Assembly (NCBI RefSeq): GCF_029945925.1 | Contig: NZ_JAQSDN010000004.1 | Location: 1 to 64,000, forward strand | Source of the DNA: Polaromonas sp. | GTDB lineage: Bacteria; Pseudomonadota; Gammaproteobacteria; Burkholderiales; Burkholderiaceae_C | Reading direction: 5' to 3' | DNA length: 64,000 nt | Translations under genes and position numbers: made by a program | Shown here: in pieces, positions 31,204 to 41,100 of the stretch | Numbering within the stretch: position 1 is the stretch's first letter | Layout: each line of letters begins with the position of its first letter | The notes under the pieces: generated by a model | Told to the model about the DNA's origin: nothing | The model's input: only the letters and a program-made list of their open reading frames with translations | Database searches by the model: none

Positions 31204-32406
31204 CTAGAACTTGACCTTGGAGATCAGGTCGTAGATTGGCAGCATCACGGAAGACATGATCCAGGCGATCATGCCGCCCAGCACCAGCGTCAGCACAGGC
31301 TGTATCAGCCCCTGCAGCTTTTCAATGGCATCGTTGACTTCGCGGGTGTAGAAATAACTGACGTTTTCAAGCGCCTTGTCCAGGCCACCCGTGCTTTCGC
31401 CAACCCGGATCATGCGAACAACCAACGCCGGAAACAAGGTGGTTGCGGCGAAGGAGTCCGACACCTTCTGTCCCTGGGAAATGCTCAGCGCTGCACCGCT
31501 GATGGCCTTTCGATAGGCGGCGTTGTCCGAAAGACTTAAACAGAACCCGAGCGCGTCGAGTACCGAGACGCCGCTTTTGTACATCAGGCCAAACGACTTG
31601 GCAAAACGCGCCATGATGATCTTCTTGAGGATGGGGCCGAAGATGGGCGCCCGCAATTTGGCACTGTCCACCCAGAGCCTGGCCGCCGGCGACAGGCGCA
31701 CCGCCGTGATCCACGTGGCTGCAACTAGAAAAATCACCAGGGGAATGGTGTACCAGTAATTGACCAGAAAGCCGGAAAAAGCCACCAGCGCGCGTGTCTG
31801 GATGGGAACCGTTCCGCCCAGGTTCTTGATGAAACCGATCAACTGTGGCACGAGGTAGATCATCAGAAAACCAACGGCGCCAAGCACCACGGTGCCGGCA
31901 AACACCGGGTACATCAGCAATTTTTTGGTCTGCGCGGCAATTTCGTCCGACCACTTCAGGCTTTCCACGAGCTCGGCCAGCACTTCCGGCAACTTGCCGG
32001 TGGCTTCGCCGGTACGAATCAGGTTGACGTTGACCTTGTCGATGCCTGCAGGCGATTGCTCGAGCGCCTCCGACAGGCTGGCGCCGCCCTCGATGCGGTC
32101 TACCAGGTCAGAGATAAAACGTCGCACGGTGGGTGTGTCGGCAGAGTCGCGCAAATCGATCAGCGATTCAAACAAGGGCACACCTGCATGGCTCATCGTC
32201 TGCATGTGGATGAAGATGTTGATGAGCTCCTTGCTCTCCAGCTTCTTGCGGGCAAACAGCGTAACGGCCCGTACCGGCGTGGCTTTCAGAAGCTCCAGCT
32301 GCATGCGGCCCAGGCGCGCTTCCAGGTCCGACTCGCTGGTGGCGGACTGGCGCCCCGAGATGGTCCGGCCCTCGGCCGTGATCGCGCGGTAGTTGAACTC
32401 CAGCAT
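31204..32406 (-). CDS. Type II secretion / type IV pilus inner-membrane platform protein (GspF/PilC/MshG family)
   Basis: MLEFNYRAITAEGRTISGRQSATSESDLEARL...SHAGVPLFESLIDLRDSADTPTVRRFISDLVDRIEGGASLSEAL: two T2SSF domains. Confidence 0.95.
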   Translation of the reverse strand: MLEFNYRAITAEGRTISGRQSATSESDLEARLGRMQLELLKATPVRAVTLFARKKLESKELINIFIHMQTMSHAGVPLFESLIDLRDSADTPTVRRFISDLVDRIEGGASLSEALEQSPAGIDKVNVNLIRTGEATGKLPEVLAELVESLKWSDEIAAQTKKLLMYPVFAGTVVLGAVGFLMIYLVPQLIGFIKNLGGTVPIQTRALVAFSGFLVNYWYTIPLVIFLVAATWITAVRLSPAARLWVDSAKLRAPIFGPILKKIIMARFAKSFGLMYKSGVSVLDALGFCLSLSDNAAYRKAISGAALSISQGQKVSDSFAATTLFPALVVRMIRVGESTGGLDKALENVSYFYTREVNDAIEKLQGLIQPVLTLVLGGMIAWIMSSVMLPIYDLISKVKF

Positions 32407-34121
32407 CAGTTGGCCAACCGGGTCAGGTCCACCACGCGGGCCACCTCTTCAAGCGAGGTTGTGCCTGCCAGCACGCGGCCCAGCCCGTCTTCGGCCATGG
32501 TGGTGAAACCATTGCTGCGCGCGTGGGCCAGCAGCTCGGGCGTGCGGGCGTTGCGCGACAGCAGGTCGTCCAGGCCCATGTCGAAACGCAGCAGCTCCAT
32601 GATGCTGGTTCGCCCCTTGTAACCCTGGTTTTTGCAGTGGGCGCAGCCCACGGCGCGGTAAAGGGTCAACGGCAGATGGTGCGCAACGCCCAGCAGCGAC
32701 TTTTCAACATCGCCGGCTTCATAGGCAACCTTGCACTTGGGGCACAGCAGGCGCACCAGGCGCTGCGCGACGATGCCGATCAGGTTGCCCGTCATCACGC
32801 TCACGGGAATGCCCAGGTCCAGCAGCCGGGCAATGGCCAGCACGGCTGAATTGGCGTGCAGGGTTGAAAACACCTGGTGGCCCGTCATGGCGGCACGAAA
32901 AGCCATCTCTGCCGTCTCGTGGTCGCGGATCTCGCCGACCAGGATGATGTCCGGATCCTGCCGCATCATGGAGCGGATGCCGTTGGCAAAGTCCATCTTG
33001 GGGTTGTCGGCGGCAGAGGCCTGGCGGATACGCGCCATCGGGTATTCGACCGGGTCCTCCAGCGTCATGATGTTGACGCTCTCGGTGTTCATCTCATTGA
33101 GGATGGAGTACAGCGTGGTGGTCTTGCCGCTGCCGGTCGGCCCCGTCACGAGGATGATGCCGTAAGGCCGGGCCAGCATCAGCCGCAAGGTGTTCATGCG
33201 GTCGGCAGGCAGCCCCATCTTGTCCATGGGCACGATGGACTTGCGCCGGTCGAGCACCCGCAGCACGAAGTTCTCACCATGGATGGTCGGCTGCGCGGCG
33301 GCGCGAAAGTCAACATCGTGCCCACGTATGACCATGGAAATACGCCCGTCCTGGGGTGCACGCGTCTCGGCGATGTCCATGCCCGACAGGACCTTGAGCC
33401 TGACCGACAACGCCGGCCAGTACTGCTTGTGCAGCACCCTGACCTGCCGCATCACGCCGTCAATGCGGTAGCGAATGCGCAAGAAACCCTCTTCGGGTTC
33501 GAAGTGAATGTCGGAAGCGCCTTCGAGCACAGCATCGGCCAGCAGTGCATCGATGAGCCGGACAATCGGGTGCGCAAAAGCCTCCGCGCCGCGCATGGAC
33601 AGTGCGCTGTCGTCCATCTTGCCGGTGCGCAGCCCCTTGAGGATGTCGTCGATGGACAGCACATAACCATAGAAGCGGTCGATGGCGGCCTTGATGTCAG
33701 CCTTGGACGCCAACCGCCAGCGCAGTGAAATATCTGCAGGCACGGCGGAGCGGCACTGGTCCATGGCCACGACGTCGTTGGTGTCGCTGATGGCCACCGT
33801 CAGTTGCCGGCTCTCGTCGTCAAAGCCGACCGGGAAAACGTCGTAGTTCTGCGCCAGCGTTTTCGGAATCAGCTTGATCGCCCCGTCGTCGGGGACCATG
33901 TCGTCGAGGCGGATGGCTTCTGTGGCACTGGCCGCCGCCATGATGGCCGTGAGGTCATCGAGCGACAGCATGCCCAGGCTGACCAGGATGTCGCCGAAAG
34001 AGCCGCCGCGCTTTTCACGCTCGGTCCAGGCAATCTCGGCCTGGTCGTGTGTGATCAGGCCGCTGCGCTCGAGCTCAAGGTAAAACGACGTCGGGTTGTA
34101 GACGTCGAGTTTGGCGTTCAT
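32406..34121 (-). CDS. mshE: GspE/PilB/MshE family assembly ATPase
   Basis: ILVTGPTGSGKTTTLYSILNEMN Walker A; LEDPVEYPMARIRQ; MRQDPDIILVGEIRDHETAEMAFRAAMTGHQVFSTLHAN; zinc CxxC motifs (LLCPKC, CAHCK). Confidence 0.95.
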   Translation of the reverse strand: MNAKLDVYNPTSFYLELERSGLITHDQAEIAWTEREKRGGSFGDILVSLGMLSLDDLTAIMAAASATEAIRLDDMVPDDGAIKLIPKTLAQNYDVFPVGFDDESRQLTVAISDTNDVVAMDQCRSAVPADISLRWRLASKADIKAAIDRFYGYVLSIDDILKGLRTGKMDDSALSMRGAEAFAHPIVRLIDALLADAVLEGASDIHFEPEEGFLRIRYRIDGVMRQVRVLHKQYWPALSVRLKVLSGMDIAETRAPQDGRISMVIRGHDVDFRAAAQPTIHGENFVLRVLDRRKSIVPMDKMGLPADRMNTLRLMLARPYGIILVTGPTGSGKTTTLYSILNEMNTESVNIMTLEDPVEYPMARIRQASAADNPKMDFANGIRSMMRQDPDIILVGEIRDHETAEMAFRAAMTGHQVFSTLHANSAVLAIARLLDLGIPVSVMTGNLIGIVAQRLVRLLCPKCKVAYEAGDVEKSLLGVAHHLPLTLYRAVGCAHCKNQGYKGRTSIMELLRFDMGLDDLLSRNARTPELLAHARSNGFTTMAEDGLGRVLAGTTSLEEVARVVDLTRLAN

Positions 34122-35833
34122 CGGGACGCCCCCGCAACCGCGCCCGCCTTCAATGCGGCCAGCCTGGTGCGCGCGCTGGTTTCGTCAAACCCCGAGGCCC
34201 GTCCCTGGGCCAGCCCGATCGCGGTTTCGTAGTACTGGGCCGCGAGACCGGACTTTCTCAGGTGGTCCAGCGTCACCGCCAGGTTGTAGGCGAATTGCGG
34301 CTCCTGGGGCGCTGCGGAATGCGCCTTGAAAAACAGGGGTTGCGCCTCGGACCAGCGCTTTTCGCCGGACAGGACCAGCCCCAGGGCATTGTTCAGATCG
34401 GCCTCCTGCGGCGACCGGGCCAGCATTTCCCGGAGCCTGGACTCCTGCTGGGGTTCGCCCGCGTTGGTGATCAGGCTGCTGAGGCCGGCGAGTGCCGTGG
34501 CGTTTTGCGGCTCCAGGCGCAAGACCCGCTTGTAGGCATCCATGGCCGGTTCGCGCTGGTTGCTGGCATGTGCAATGACGGCCAGACCGAGCCAGGCATC
34601 ACGCTGGGTCGGATCGGCCCTGAGAACTTCCTGATAGAGCCGGGTGGCTTCCGTGGTCTTGCCCGCCTGGTAGGCCGCATAGGCAGCGTCCATGAGCGAG
34701 GCAGGTTTTGCGGCATTGGGACGCAATGCCACGCCCGGTCCGCCGGCGGCGACATCCGCCCCACCGCGGCTGTCGCCGCTGGTGGGCGCCTGCCTGGCCG
34801 CGGTGGTGCGTGCAGAATTTTGCGCCACTACGCGGGGACGAGACGTCACAGGCACCGGGCCAGAAGATGTGCGGGTTGGGCCGCCAGCCACCCCTGGCGC
34901 GGGCGACGGGACCATGCCGGCCACCGGCTGTGCGGCGGCAGGGGCACCCCTGTCTGCCCCGGCAACCGCCGTTGTTTCGCTGGCCGCAGCGGGCAGATTG
35001 CCGGGTGCGGCAGTATCGGTTGGGGGCGCCGGGGATGCCTCAGGCGCAGCGACCTGTGGGGCGACGACTGGCACGATGGGTTTGCTCGCAAGCAGTGTGC
35101 TGGAGGACCCGAAAAGCGCATCCCCAAACAGCAAAAAAGCGGCCAGGGGCAGAGCCACCACCAGCGCCACGGCAGCCAGCAGCCACTGCCGTCGCTGAGC
35201 CCTGTTCGGCACCTTGCGGGCGCCGGCACCCGCCATCGCGCTCGCGGCCGAGATCGCCTGGCGCTGTGTGGTTCCCGCCAGGGGCGCGGCCCGGTCCAGG
35301 GGCCCCGCCGCGGTCGGCGTTGCCTCTGGGGCTTGGGACACCGGAGCTGGCCCGGCGAAGGACCCCGTTGAGGAGCGCACCGGTTCGCGTGCCACTTGGG
35401 CGGCGGCCCAGCCCCCGGCGACAGGACCCGTACTCTGGCCGGCTTCCGCGCCGATTGGTCTGGCATAACGTCCATAGGACTGAATCGGCGTCCGGGGGTC
35501 GGCGACCGAGGTCACAGGCGTGGCTTGCGGCAACGGCGCGGGGGCAGCGGCTTGGTCCGAGACCAGCGTCAGATCCGGAAAATCCGTCTCGGACGCCGGT
35601 GCCTGTGGCGCCATGGAAGCATGCGCATCAGCCCCGGCCGGCTCCGGGGTGGGGTATGAAGGCGGCGTCTGCGCCTGCAAGGTCAACTCGGCGCCGGATG
35701 CCTGGGCCTGATCCGCGGGCGTGCCCCCCACGGGCGCCATGGGCGTCGGGCCGGCGCCGGTCGCAGATGCGTCCAGCTTGCGCTTGCGGGAGTCCTCCTC
35801 TGCCCGGCGGAGCGCGTCGAGCAACAAGCTCAT
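34118..35833 (-). CDS. TPR protein (MshN-like)
   Basis: MSLLLDALRRAEEDSRKRK, Pro/Ala-rich middle, TM (WLLAAVALVVALPLAAFLLFG), C-terminal TPRs. Confidence 0.82.
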   Translation of the reverse strand: MSLLLDALRRAEEDSRKRKLDASATGAGPTPMAPVGGTPADQAQASGAELTLQAQTPPSYPTPEPAGADAHASMAPQAPASETDFPDLTLVSDQAAAPAPLPQATPVTSVADPRTPIQSYGRYARPIGAEAGQSTGPVAGGWAAAQVAREPVRSSTGSFAGPAPVSQAPEATPTAAGPLDRAAPLAGTTQRQAISAASAMAGAGARKVPNRAQRRQWLLAAVALVVALPLAAFLLFGDALFGSSSTLLASKPIVPVVAPQVAAPEASPAPPTDTAAPGNLPAAASETTAVAGADRGAPAAAQPVAGMVPSPAPGVAGGPTRTSSGPVPVTSRPRVVAQNSARTTAARQAPTSGDSRGGADVAAGGPGVALRPNAAKPASLMDAAYAAYQAGKTTEATRLYQEVLRADPTQRDAWLGLAVIAHASNQREPAMDAYKRVLRLEPQNATALAGLSSLITNAGEPQQESRLREMLARSPQEADLNNALGLVLSGEKRWSEAQPLFFKAHSAAPQEPQFAYNLAVTLDHLRKSGLAAQYYETAIGLAQGRASGFDETSARTRLAALKAGAVAGASR

Positions 35834-37605
35834 GGCCGGCGCCCCACAGGCACCGGTGTGCCGATGGACAGCTGACTCCGGATAAAGGAGGCGTCGCCAT
35901 CAATGCTCGAGTCGCGAAGGATGGTGGGACGCAGGAAGATGACCAGTTCGCTTTTGTTGGACTGATTGCTGCGGACCTTGAACAGTTCGCCAACGACCGG
36001 CACATTGCCCACGCCGGGAATCTGGTCCGTGGCGTTGCTCTGGTCGTCCTGCATCAGGCCACCCAGCACCGCGGTCTCGCCGTCCCGCACCTTCATGATG
36101 GACTCGAACTCGCGCGTCTGTATTTCAGGAATCCGGTTGGTGACACCAGCTGTCGCCAGCGCGGGACTCGGATCATTGACATAACTCATGATCCGGGACA
36201 CGGACGGACGCAGGTTCAGCGTGATTTCATCGTCGTCACCGACCTGGGCCGTCACGTTCATCAGAAAGCCCACCGGCACGGTGTTGATGGTGGTGGTGTA
36301 AACCGCTGCAGTGGGGGCCACACCAAGTGAGCCTGGCGTGCCCGGCGTCACCGAGATCGTGAAATACACCTTGTTGTCCACCACCTTGAGCAGCGCGGCC
36401 TGGTTGTTCATGACACTGACCTTGGGACTGGAAAGCACGCGGGTCTTGCCGAATGATTCGAGCAGACGCACGGTCGCAGAAATATCGGTTTTTCCGAAGG
36501 ATTTCTGGGCGGTAAAGGTACCAAGAGAAGCTGGATTGACGCCCGTCAACAGGGCTGTTCCGCCGCCGGCGGCCATCACCAGGCTCAGCGGTGTGGAGAC
36601 CGCGTTCCGGATGAACGACCAGTTAATCCCTTGCTGGTAATCGTTGCTCAACGCCACTTCCACAATCGTGGCTTCAATCAACACCTGGCGCCTGGCATTG
36701 CCGACGACCTGGTCGAGAAACTCGCGCACGCGCGCATGCTGCTTGCCCGTGGCGCGAACACTGATCACACCCGTTTCCGGATTGGCAATGACCGATGCGG
36801 CCTCGCGGTAAAGCGGTTGCGGCGCGGCAGCCGCTGGCGCAGCAGTGCCGGTGATGGCTCGGCCGGCAGCACCCAGCGCCCCGGCCACAGAGGCCACAGG
36901 TGTCGGCGCCGCGGGCGCCGTAGCAGGTGCGGCGGCGGCCGTCGTTTCAATGACCTTGTCGGTTTCCCGGAGCAGGTCACGGATGTTTTCCGTGAGCGTG
37001 ACCCAGAACCGGTTGTTGGACGTATTGCGAATCGATGCGGACGAGGAGTTGCCCGTACCCGAGGCGGTGCCCTGTCCGGTGGTCGCGACCTGCGACTCGG
37101 AGCCCGTGCTGCTGACCGAATCGCGGGAGATGTTGGGGTAGTCGGCCTTGTACAGGCGCAGAAACGGCGTGTCGGGCAACACGAACAAGTTTTTGCCTTC
37201 CAGCTCGTAACGCATGTCCACCTGCCGCGCAATGCGATCCAGCAGTTCGGAAATCGTCTGGTCCAGCGCATTGAGCGTGACGGTGCCGGTGATGCGCGGG
37301 TGAACATCGAGGTTCAATTTGGCATCGCGAGCCAAGGCAAACAGCAGGGTCTGGACGTTGACGTTGCTGACCACCACGCTGTAGGTTTCCTGCGGTTTGA
37401 CCGCCCGGGGGGCGGGCAGACGCGGCGCTCCGGCCGAAAGCGGGGGGATGCTGACGACGTCGCTGGGCGCCTGGGCGAGTGGCGGAACCGTGCCTGGCTC
37501 CTCGGCCAGGTGTCCTTTGGACAAGGGCGGCGGCGGCGTTGCACAGCCTGCAAGCACCAGTGCGGCCAGCAAGGCCGGCTTCCAGACGGGGCAATGCGTT
37601 TTCAA
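35830..37605 (-). CDS. mshL: Secretin, lipoprotein (MshL/PilQ-like)
   Basis: LVLAGCATP lipobox; STN-like region; SVIANPETGVISVRATGKQHARVREFLDQVVGNARRQVLIEATIVEVALSNDYQQGINW; secretin core GETAVLGGLMQDDQ...GVGNVPVVGELFKVRSNQSNKSELVIFLRPTIL. Confidence 0.94.
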   Translation of the reverse strand: MKTHCPVWKPALLAALVLAGCATPPPPLSKGHLAEEPGTVPPLAQAPSDVVSIPPLSAGAPRLPAPRAVKPQETYSVVVSNVNVQTLLFALARDAKLNLDVHPRITGTVTLNALDQTISELLDRIARQVDMRYELEGKNLFVLPDTPFLRLYKADYPNISRDSVSSTGSESQVATTGQGTASGTGNSSSASIRNTSNNRFWVTLTENIRDLLRETDKVIETTAAAAPATAPAAPTPVASVAGALGAAGRAITGTAAPAAAAPQPLYREAASVIANPETGVISVRATGKQHARVREFLDQVVGNARRQVLIEATIVEVALSNDYQQGINWSFIRNAVSTPLSLVMAAGGGTALLTGVNPASLGTFTAQKSFGKTDISATVRLLESFGKTRVLSSPKVSVMNNQAALLKVVDNKVYFTISVTPGTPGSLGVAPTAAVYTTTINTVPVGFLMNVTAQVGDDDEITLNLRPSVSRIMSYVNDPSPALATAGVTNRIPEIQTREFESIMKVRDGETAVLGGLMQDDQSNATDQIPGVGNVPVVGELFKVRSNQSNKSELVIFLRPTILRDSSIDGDASFIRSQLSIGTPVPVGRRP

Positions 37606-39185
37606 GGGACAGGTTCCTTACGGATGGCGTCGAGACTGCGCACAACCGGGTTGTAGCGTCTGATGGCAGCAGGCGCAGATTGTATGAACTCGAGGGCGTC
37701 CGCGCGGGTTTCGAAGTGCCCCGCATAAAGAGCGTGAAAGAGCTGGCGCTGGTAGAGCCGGTTATGGACGAGCACCGGCGCGGCGGGCTGCGCAGCGCCG
37801 TCCAGCGCAGCCTGGACTTCATTGGCCATGGCCAGCACCTCGGCATCCCGGGGGGCGCGCTGGGACAGCAATTGAACCGTGAACCCCTTGCTGGACAGTT
37901 TAGCGATGAACTCGTCCGTGGCCTGCATGCGAACGGCCAGCGAGTTGTCCTTCAGCTTCGCAACCAGCGCGGGCTCCGCGATCGACGCTTTTCCGGCTGC
38001 AGGCGTTGGGGGCACCGGGACCGCAGAGGCCGGACTGGTGACAGGGCGGGTCGGCGGGGCTACGGCCACAGGCAGGACGGGACTGGGAGCCGCCTGAGCG
38101 ACCGGGACAAGCTGCGACGGCGAGTGTGGCCCGGATGGCAGCGAAGGCGGCGGGCTTGTGGTCGGAATCGAAGCCGCCTCGGAAACCAGCGGCGTTACCG
38201 GCTGGGTCATGGCCACGCGCTCATTCCTGTCCATGTTTTTTCCGCTGCCCAAAAGATATCCGACGCCCAAGGCGACCAGCACCCCGAAGCCTGCCGGCGC
38301 AAACCTGCGCCACAGGGCTGCAGAGTTGCCGCTGGCTGTGTTTGCGGCAAACAGCGTGGCGCGCCTGGTGGTCGGCAGGCTGTCGCCGATCGCGCGGCGC
38401 ACCTGGTCGATACCCACTTGCGGCACACCTTCCGCATACGCCGCCAGCATGGACTTGTCGGCCAGCATGTTGAGCTTGCGTGTACGCCCCTCGGAGGCCT
38501 GAACCAGCAGGCGCAACGCGGCGGCGTCAAACAGCTCGCCCCCCTTCCACCCGGCCTTGTGCAGGCGAAACATCAGGTAGGCCGACGCATCCTGGGCATC
38601 GAGCGGCTGCAGTTCAAACCGGTGGCTGATCCTGTCCTTGACCTGCCTGAGTTGCGGTGCGGCCAGCAATTCGTCCAGCTCGGGCTGGCCAAACAGCACT
38701 ATTTTCAGGAGCTTGTTCTGTGTCGTTTCCAGGTTGGACAGCAGGCGGATTTCCTCCAGCGTGGTCGCCGGCATGCTGTGCGCCTCATCGATCACGACCA
38801 CCACGCGCCGGCCCTGGGAGTAACGCTCGATGAGCACGGATTCCAGCGCCGCCAGCATGTGCGCCCGGTTGCCCTGCGGCGGCTCGGGCATCAGGTCGCG
38901 GGCAATGGCGCCCAGAATTTCGTCGCGGTCAAAAACTGGGTTGGCCAGGTAAACCGTGTCCGACGGCAAGGGCCGCAGCCGCTCCAGCAACATGCGGCTG
39001 AGCATGGTTTTTCCCATGCCGATTTCACCCACCACACTGACGATTCCCTCGTCATGCATGGAAGCAACGATCAATCCCTCAAGGATGTCGCCACGCTGGC
39101 CTCCGGTAAAGAAGAGTCCTGTGTCGGGTGTAATGCGAAAAGGATCCGTCGACAAGCCGAAGTGATCTAGGTAAAGAACACTCAT
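37602..39185 (-). CDS. mshM: AAA ATPase (ExeA/MshM-like) with Pro/Ser-rich linker and C-terminal SPOR-like region
   Basis: MSVLYLDHFGLSTDPFRITPDTGLFFTGGQRGDILEGL...VVGEIGMGKTMLSRMLLERL...VVVIDEAHSMPATTLEEIRLLSNLET. Confidence 0.9.
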   Translation of the reverse strand: MSVLYLDHFGLSTDPFRITPDTGLFFTGGQRGDILEGLIVASMHDEGIVSVVGEIGMGKTMLSRMLLERLRPLPSDTVYLANPVFDRDEILGAIARDLMPEPPQGNRAHMLAALESVLIERYSQGRRVVVVIDEAHSMPATTLEEIRLLSNLETTQNKLLKIVLFGQPELDELLAAPQLRQVKDRISHRFELQPLDAQDASAYLMFRLHKAGWKGGELFDAAALRLLVQASEGRTRKLNMLADKSMLAAYAEGVPQVGIDQVRRAIGDSLPTTRRATLFAANTASGNSAALWRRFAPAGFGVLVALGVGYLLGSGKNMDRNERVAMTQPVTPLVSEAASIPTTSPPPSLPSGPHSPSQLVPVAQAAPSPVLPVAVAPPTRPVTSPASAVPVPPTPAAGKASIAEPALVAKLKDNSLAVRMQATDEFIAKLSSKGFTVQLLSQRAPRDAEVLAMANEVQAALDGAAQPAAPVLVHNRLYQRQLFHALYAGHFETRADALEFIQSAPAAIRRYNPVVRSLDAIRKEPVP

Positions 39186-39632
39186 GTTTTCAAATACTTG
39201 TTAAGGAATACTCATGTTGTGCAACGTCATTTTTTCAATGGCGGCTATAACAAGGATTATGCGTTTGAAACCAAAAATGCAAGAAATTGTTACGCATCCA
39301 ACGGGAACGACTGTTGCATTCAGGGAATACCGACGCGGCCGCGGGCCGACCGGCATAGTTACCCGCATTGCACGGGGAGCAACAGGATCTGTTGCGGGAA
39401 CGAACCGGGCCACCTCGCCTTGGGGGCCCTTGGTCGTGCGAATCCGCAAAAAGAGATCTGCCCATGCAGGCGGGTGACCAGAGAAGCCAACCCTGGGGAT
39501 GGAGTGGCACAGGCGCCGGTTGCGCGCCACCGGCTTCCCGGGTGGCGCGCCCCAAGCCTGAAGAGGCGACCTGGGAAAACTTGTACATTGCCTTCAGACG
39601 GCGCGAACGCCACCTGAAGGCGGGATGGCCGC

Positions 39633-40271
39633 TCAGAGCAGCTTGCAGCCTGTCTTGGCCTGCAGGGCCTCAAGGGTCACCCCGGGTGCCAGTTCAACCA
39701 CTTTCAGGCCTTCCGGCGTGACGTCCATCACGGCCAGGTCGGTGATGATGCGGTCCACCACACCGACCCCGGTCAGGGGCAAGGTGCATTTTTCGAGGAT
39801 TTTCAGGTCTTCCGTGCCGTCTTTTTTCTTCGCGACATGCTCCATCAGGATGATGACCCGCTTGACACCGGCCACCAGGTCCATGGCGCCGCCCATGCCC
39901 TTGATCATCTTGCCCGGAATCATCCAGTTGGCCAGGTCGCCGTGTTCGTTGACCTGCATGGCCCCCAGGATGCTGAGGTTGATCTTGCCGCCTCGGATCA
40001 TGGCAAAGCTGTCGTGACTGCCGAAAATCGACGAGCCCTTGATGGTGGTCACGGTCTGCTTGCCGGCGTTGATCAGGTCGGCGTCCACCTCGTCTTCATA
40101 CGGAAACGGGCCAATGCCCAGCATGCCGTTCTCGCTTTGCAGCCACACCTCGATGTGGTCGGGCACGAAGTTGGCCACCAGCGTCGGGATGCCGATACCG
40201 AGGTTCACATAAAAGCCGTCTTCGAGTTCCTGCGCCGCGCGTGCGGCCATTTGATCCTGGGTCCATGCCAT
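39633..40271 (-). CDS. scoB: 3-oxoacid CoA-transferase subunit B
   Basis: [57 protein letters not shown]: CoA-transferase B with active-site SENG. Confidence 0.95.
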   Translation of the reverse strand: MAWTQDQMAARAAQELEDGFYVNLGIGIPTLVANFVPDHIEVWLQSENGMLGIGPFPYEDEVDADLINAGKQTVTTIKGSSIFGSHDSFAMIRGGKINLSILGAMQVNEHGDLANWMIPGKMIKGMGGAMDLVAGVKRVIILMEHVAKKKDGTEDLKILEKCTLPLTGVGVVDRIITDLAVMDVTPEGLKVVELAPGVTLEALQAKTGCKLL

Positions 40272-40282
40272 GTTCGTGCTCC

Positions 40283-40987
40283 TCAAACTTTACGGTCGCG
40301 GGTGGTGCGCTTTTCAATGCGCTTCTCGGGCGTGGGGTTGTGCACGATGCGGTGCACATAGATGCCGGGCAGATGGATGTCGTCGGGCGCCAACTCGCCG
40401 GTGGCGACGATGCGCTCCACCTCCACGATGCAGACCCTGCCCGCCATGGCCGCGGCCGGGTTGAAGTTGCGCGCCGTCAGGTTGAAGCGCAGGTTGCCCG
40501 AGCGGTCGGCGATGTCGGCCTTGACCAGCGCCACATCAGGCACCAGCGAGCGTTCCATCAGATAGGTTTCGCCATCGAACTCGCGCAGTTCCTTGCCCTC
40601 GGCGACGAGGGTGCCGACACCGGTTTTGGTGAAAAATGCCGGGATGCCGGCGCCGCCCGCGCGCAGCTTCTCTGCCAGCGTGCCCTGCGGCGTGAACTCC
40701 AGTTCCAGTTCGCCGGCCAGGTACTGGCGCTCGAACTCCTTGTTCTCCCCCACATAGCTGGAAATCATCTTCCTGATCTGCCGGGTCTCCAGCAGCTTGC
40801 CCAGGCCGAAACCATCCACGCCGGCATTGTTGGAGATCACGGTCAGGTTTTTGACCTGGCTGGCTTTCAGCGCTTCGATCAGTGCCTCGGGAATGCCGCA
40901 CAGGCCAAAACCACCAACAGCCATCAGCTGGCCGTCCTGGACGATGCCCTTCAGGGCTTCGTCGGCGGATGGGAAAATTTTATTCAC
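40283..40987 (-). CDS. scoA: 3-oxoacid CoA-transferase subunit A
   Basis: [63 protein letters not shown]. Confidence 0.95.
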   Translation of the reverse strand: MNKIFPSADEALKGIVQDGQLMAVGGFGLCGIPEALIEALKASQVKNLTVISNNAGVDGFGLGKLLETRQIRKMISSYVGENKEFERQYLAGELELEFTPQGTLAEKLRAGGAGIPAFFTKTGVGTLVAEGKELREFDGETYLMERSLVPDVALVKADIADRSGNLRFNLTARNFNPAAAMAGRVCIVEVERIVATGELAPDDIHLPGIYVHRIVHNPTPEKRIEKRTTRDRKV

Positions 40988-41100
40988 AGAAATCTCCTGC
41001 AGAGCTTCGACACGAACTTCAAAAGCCTTACGATACTACCTATCCATATACGTAGTTATCCCTAAAGTCAAACCCGCACTCCCCACTCACCTGCACCACC

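Noticed and set aside
37479-39170. 563-aa plus-strand ORF opposite the MshM-like gene
   Set aside because: Arg/Gln/His-rich artefact of an antisense frame; the minus strand carries a clear AAA ATPase.
39201-39530. Small ORFs in the gap upstream of the pilus operon
   Set aside because: Several short overlapping frames on both strands, none with convincing RBS plus coding character; kept only as a gap with possible regulatory content.
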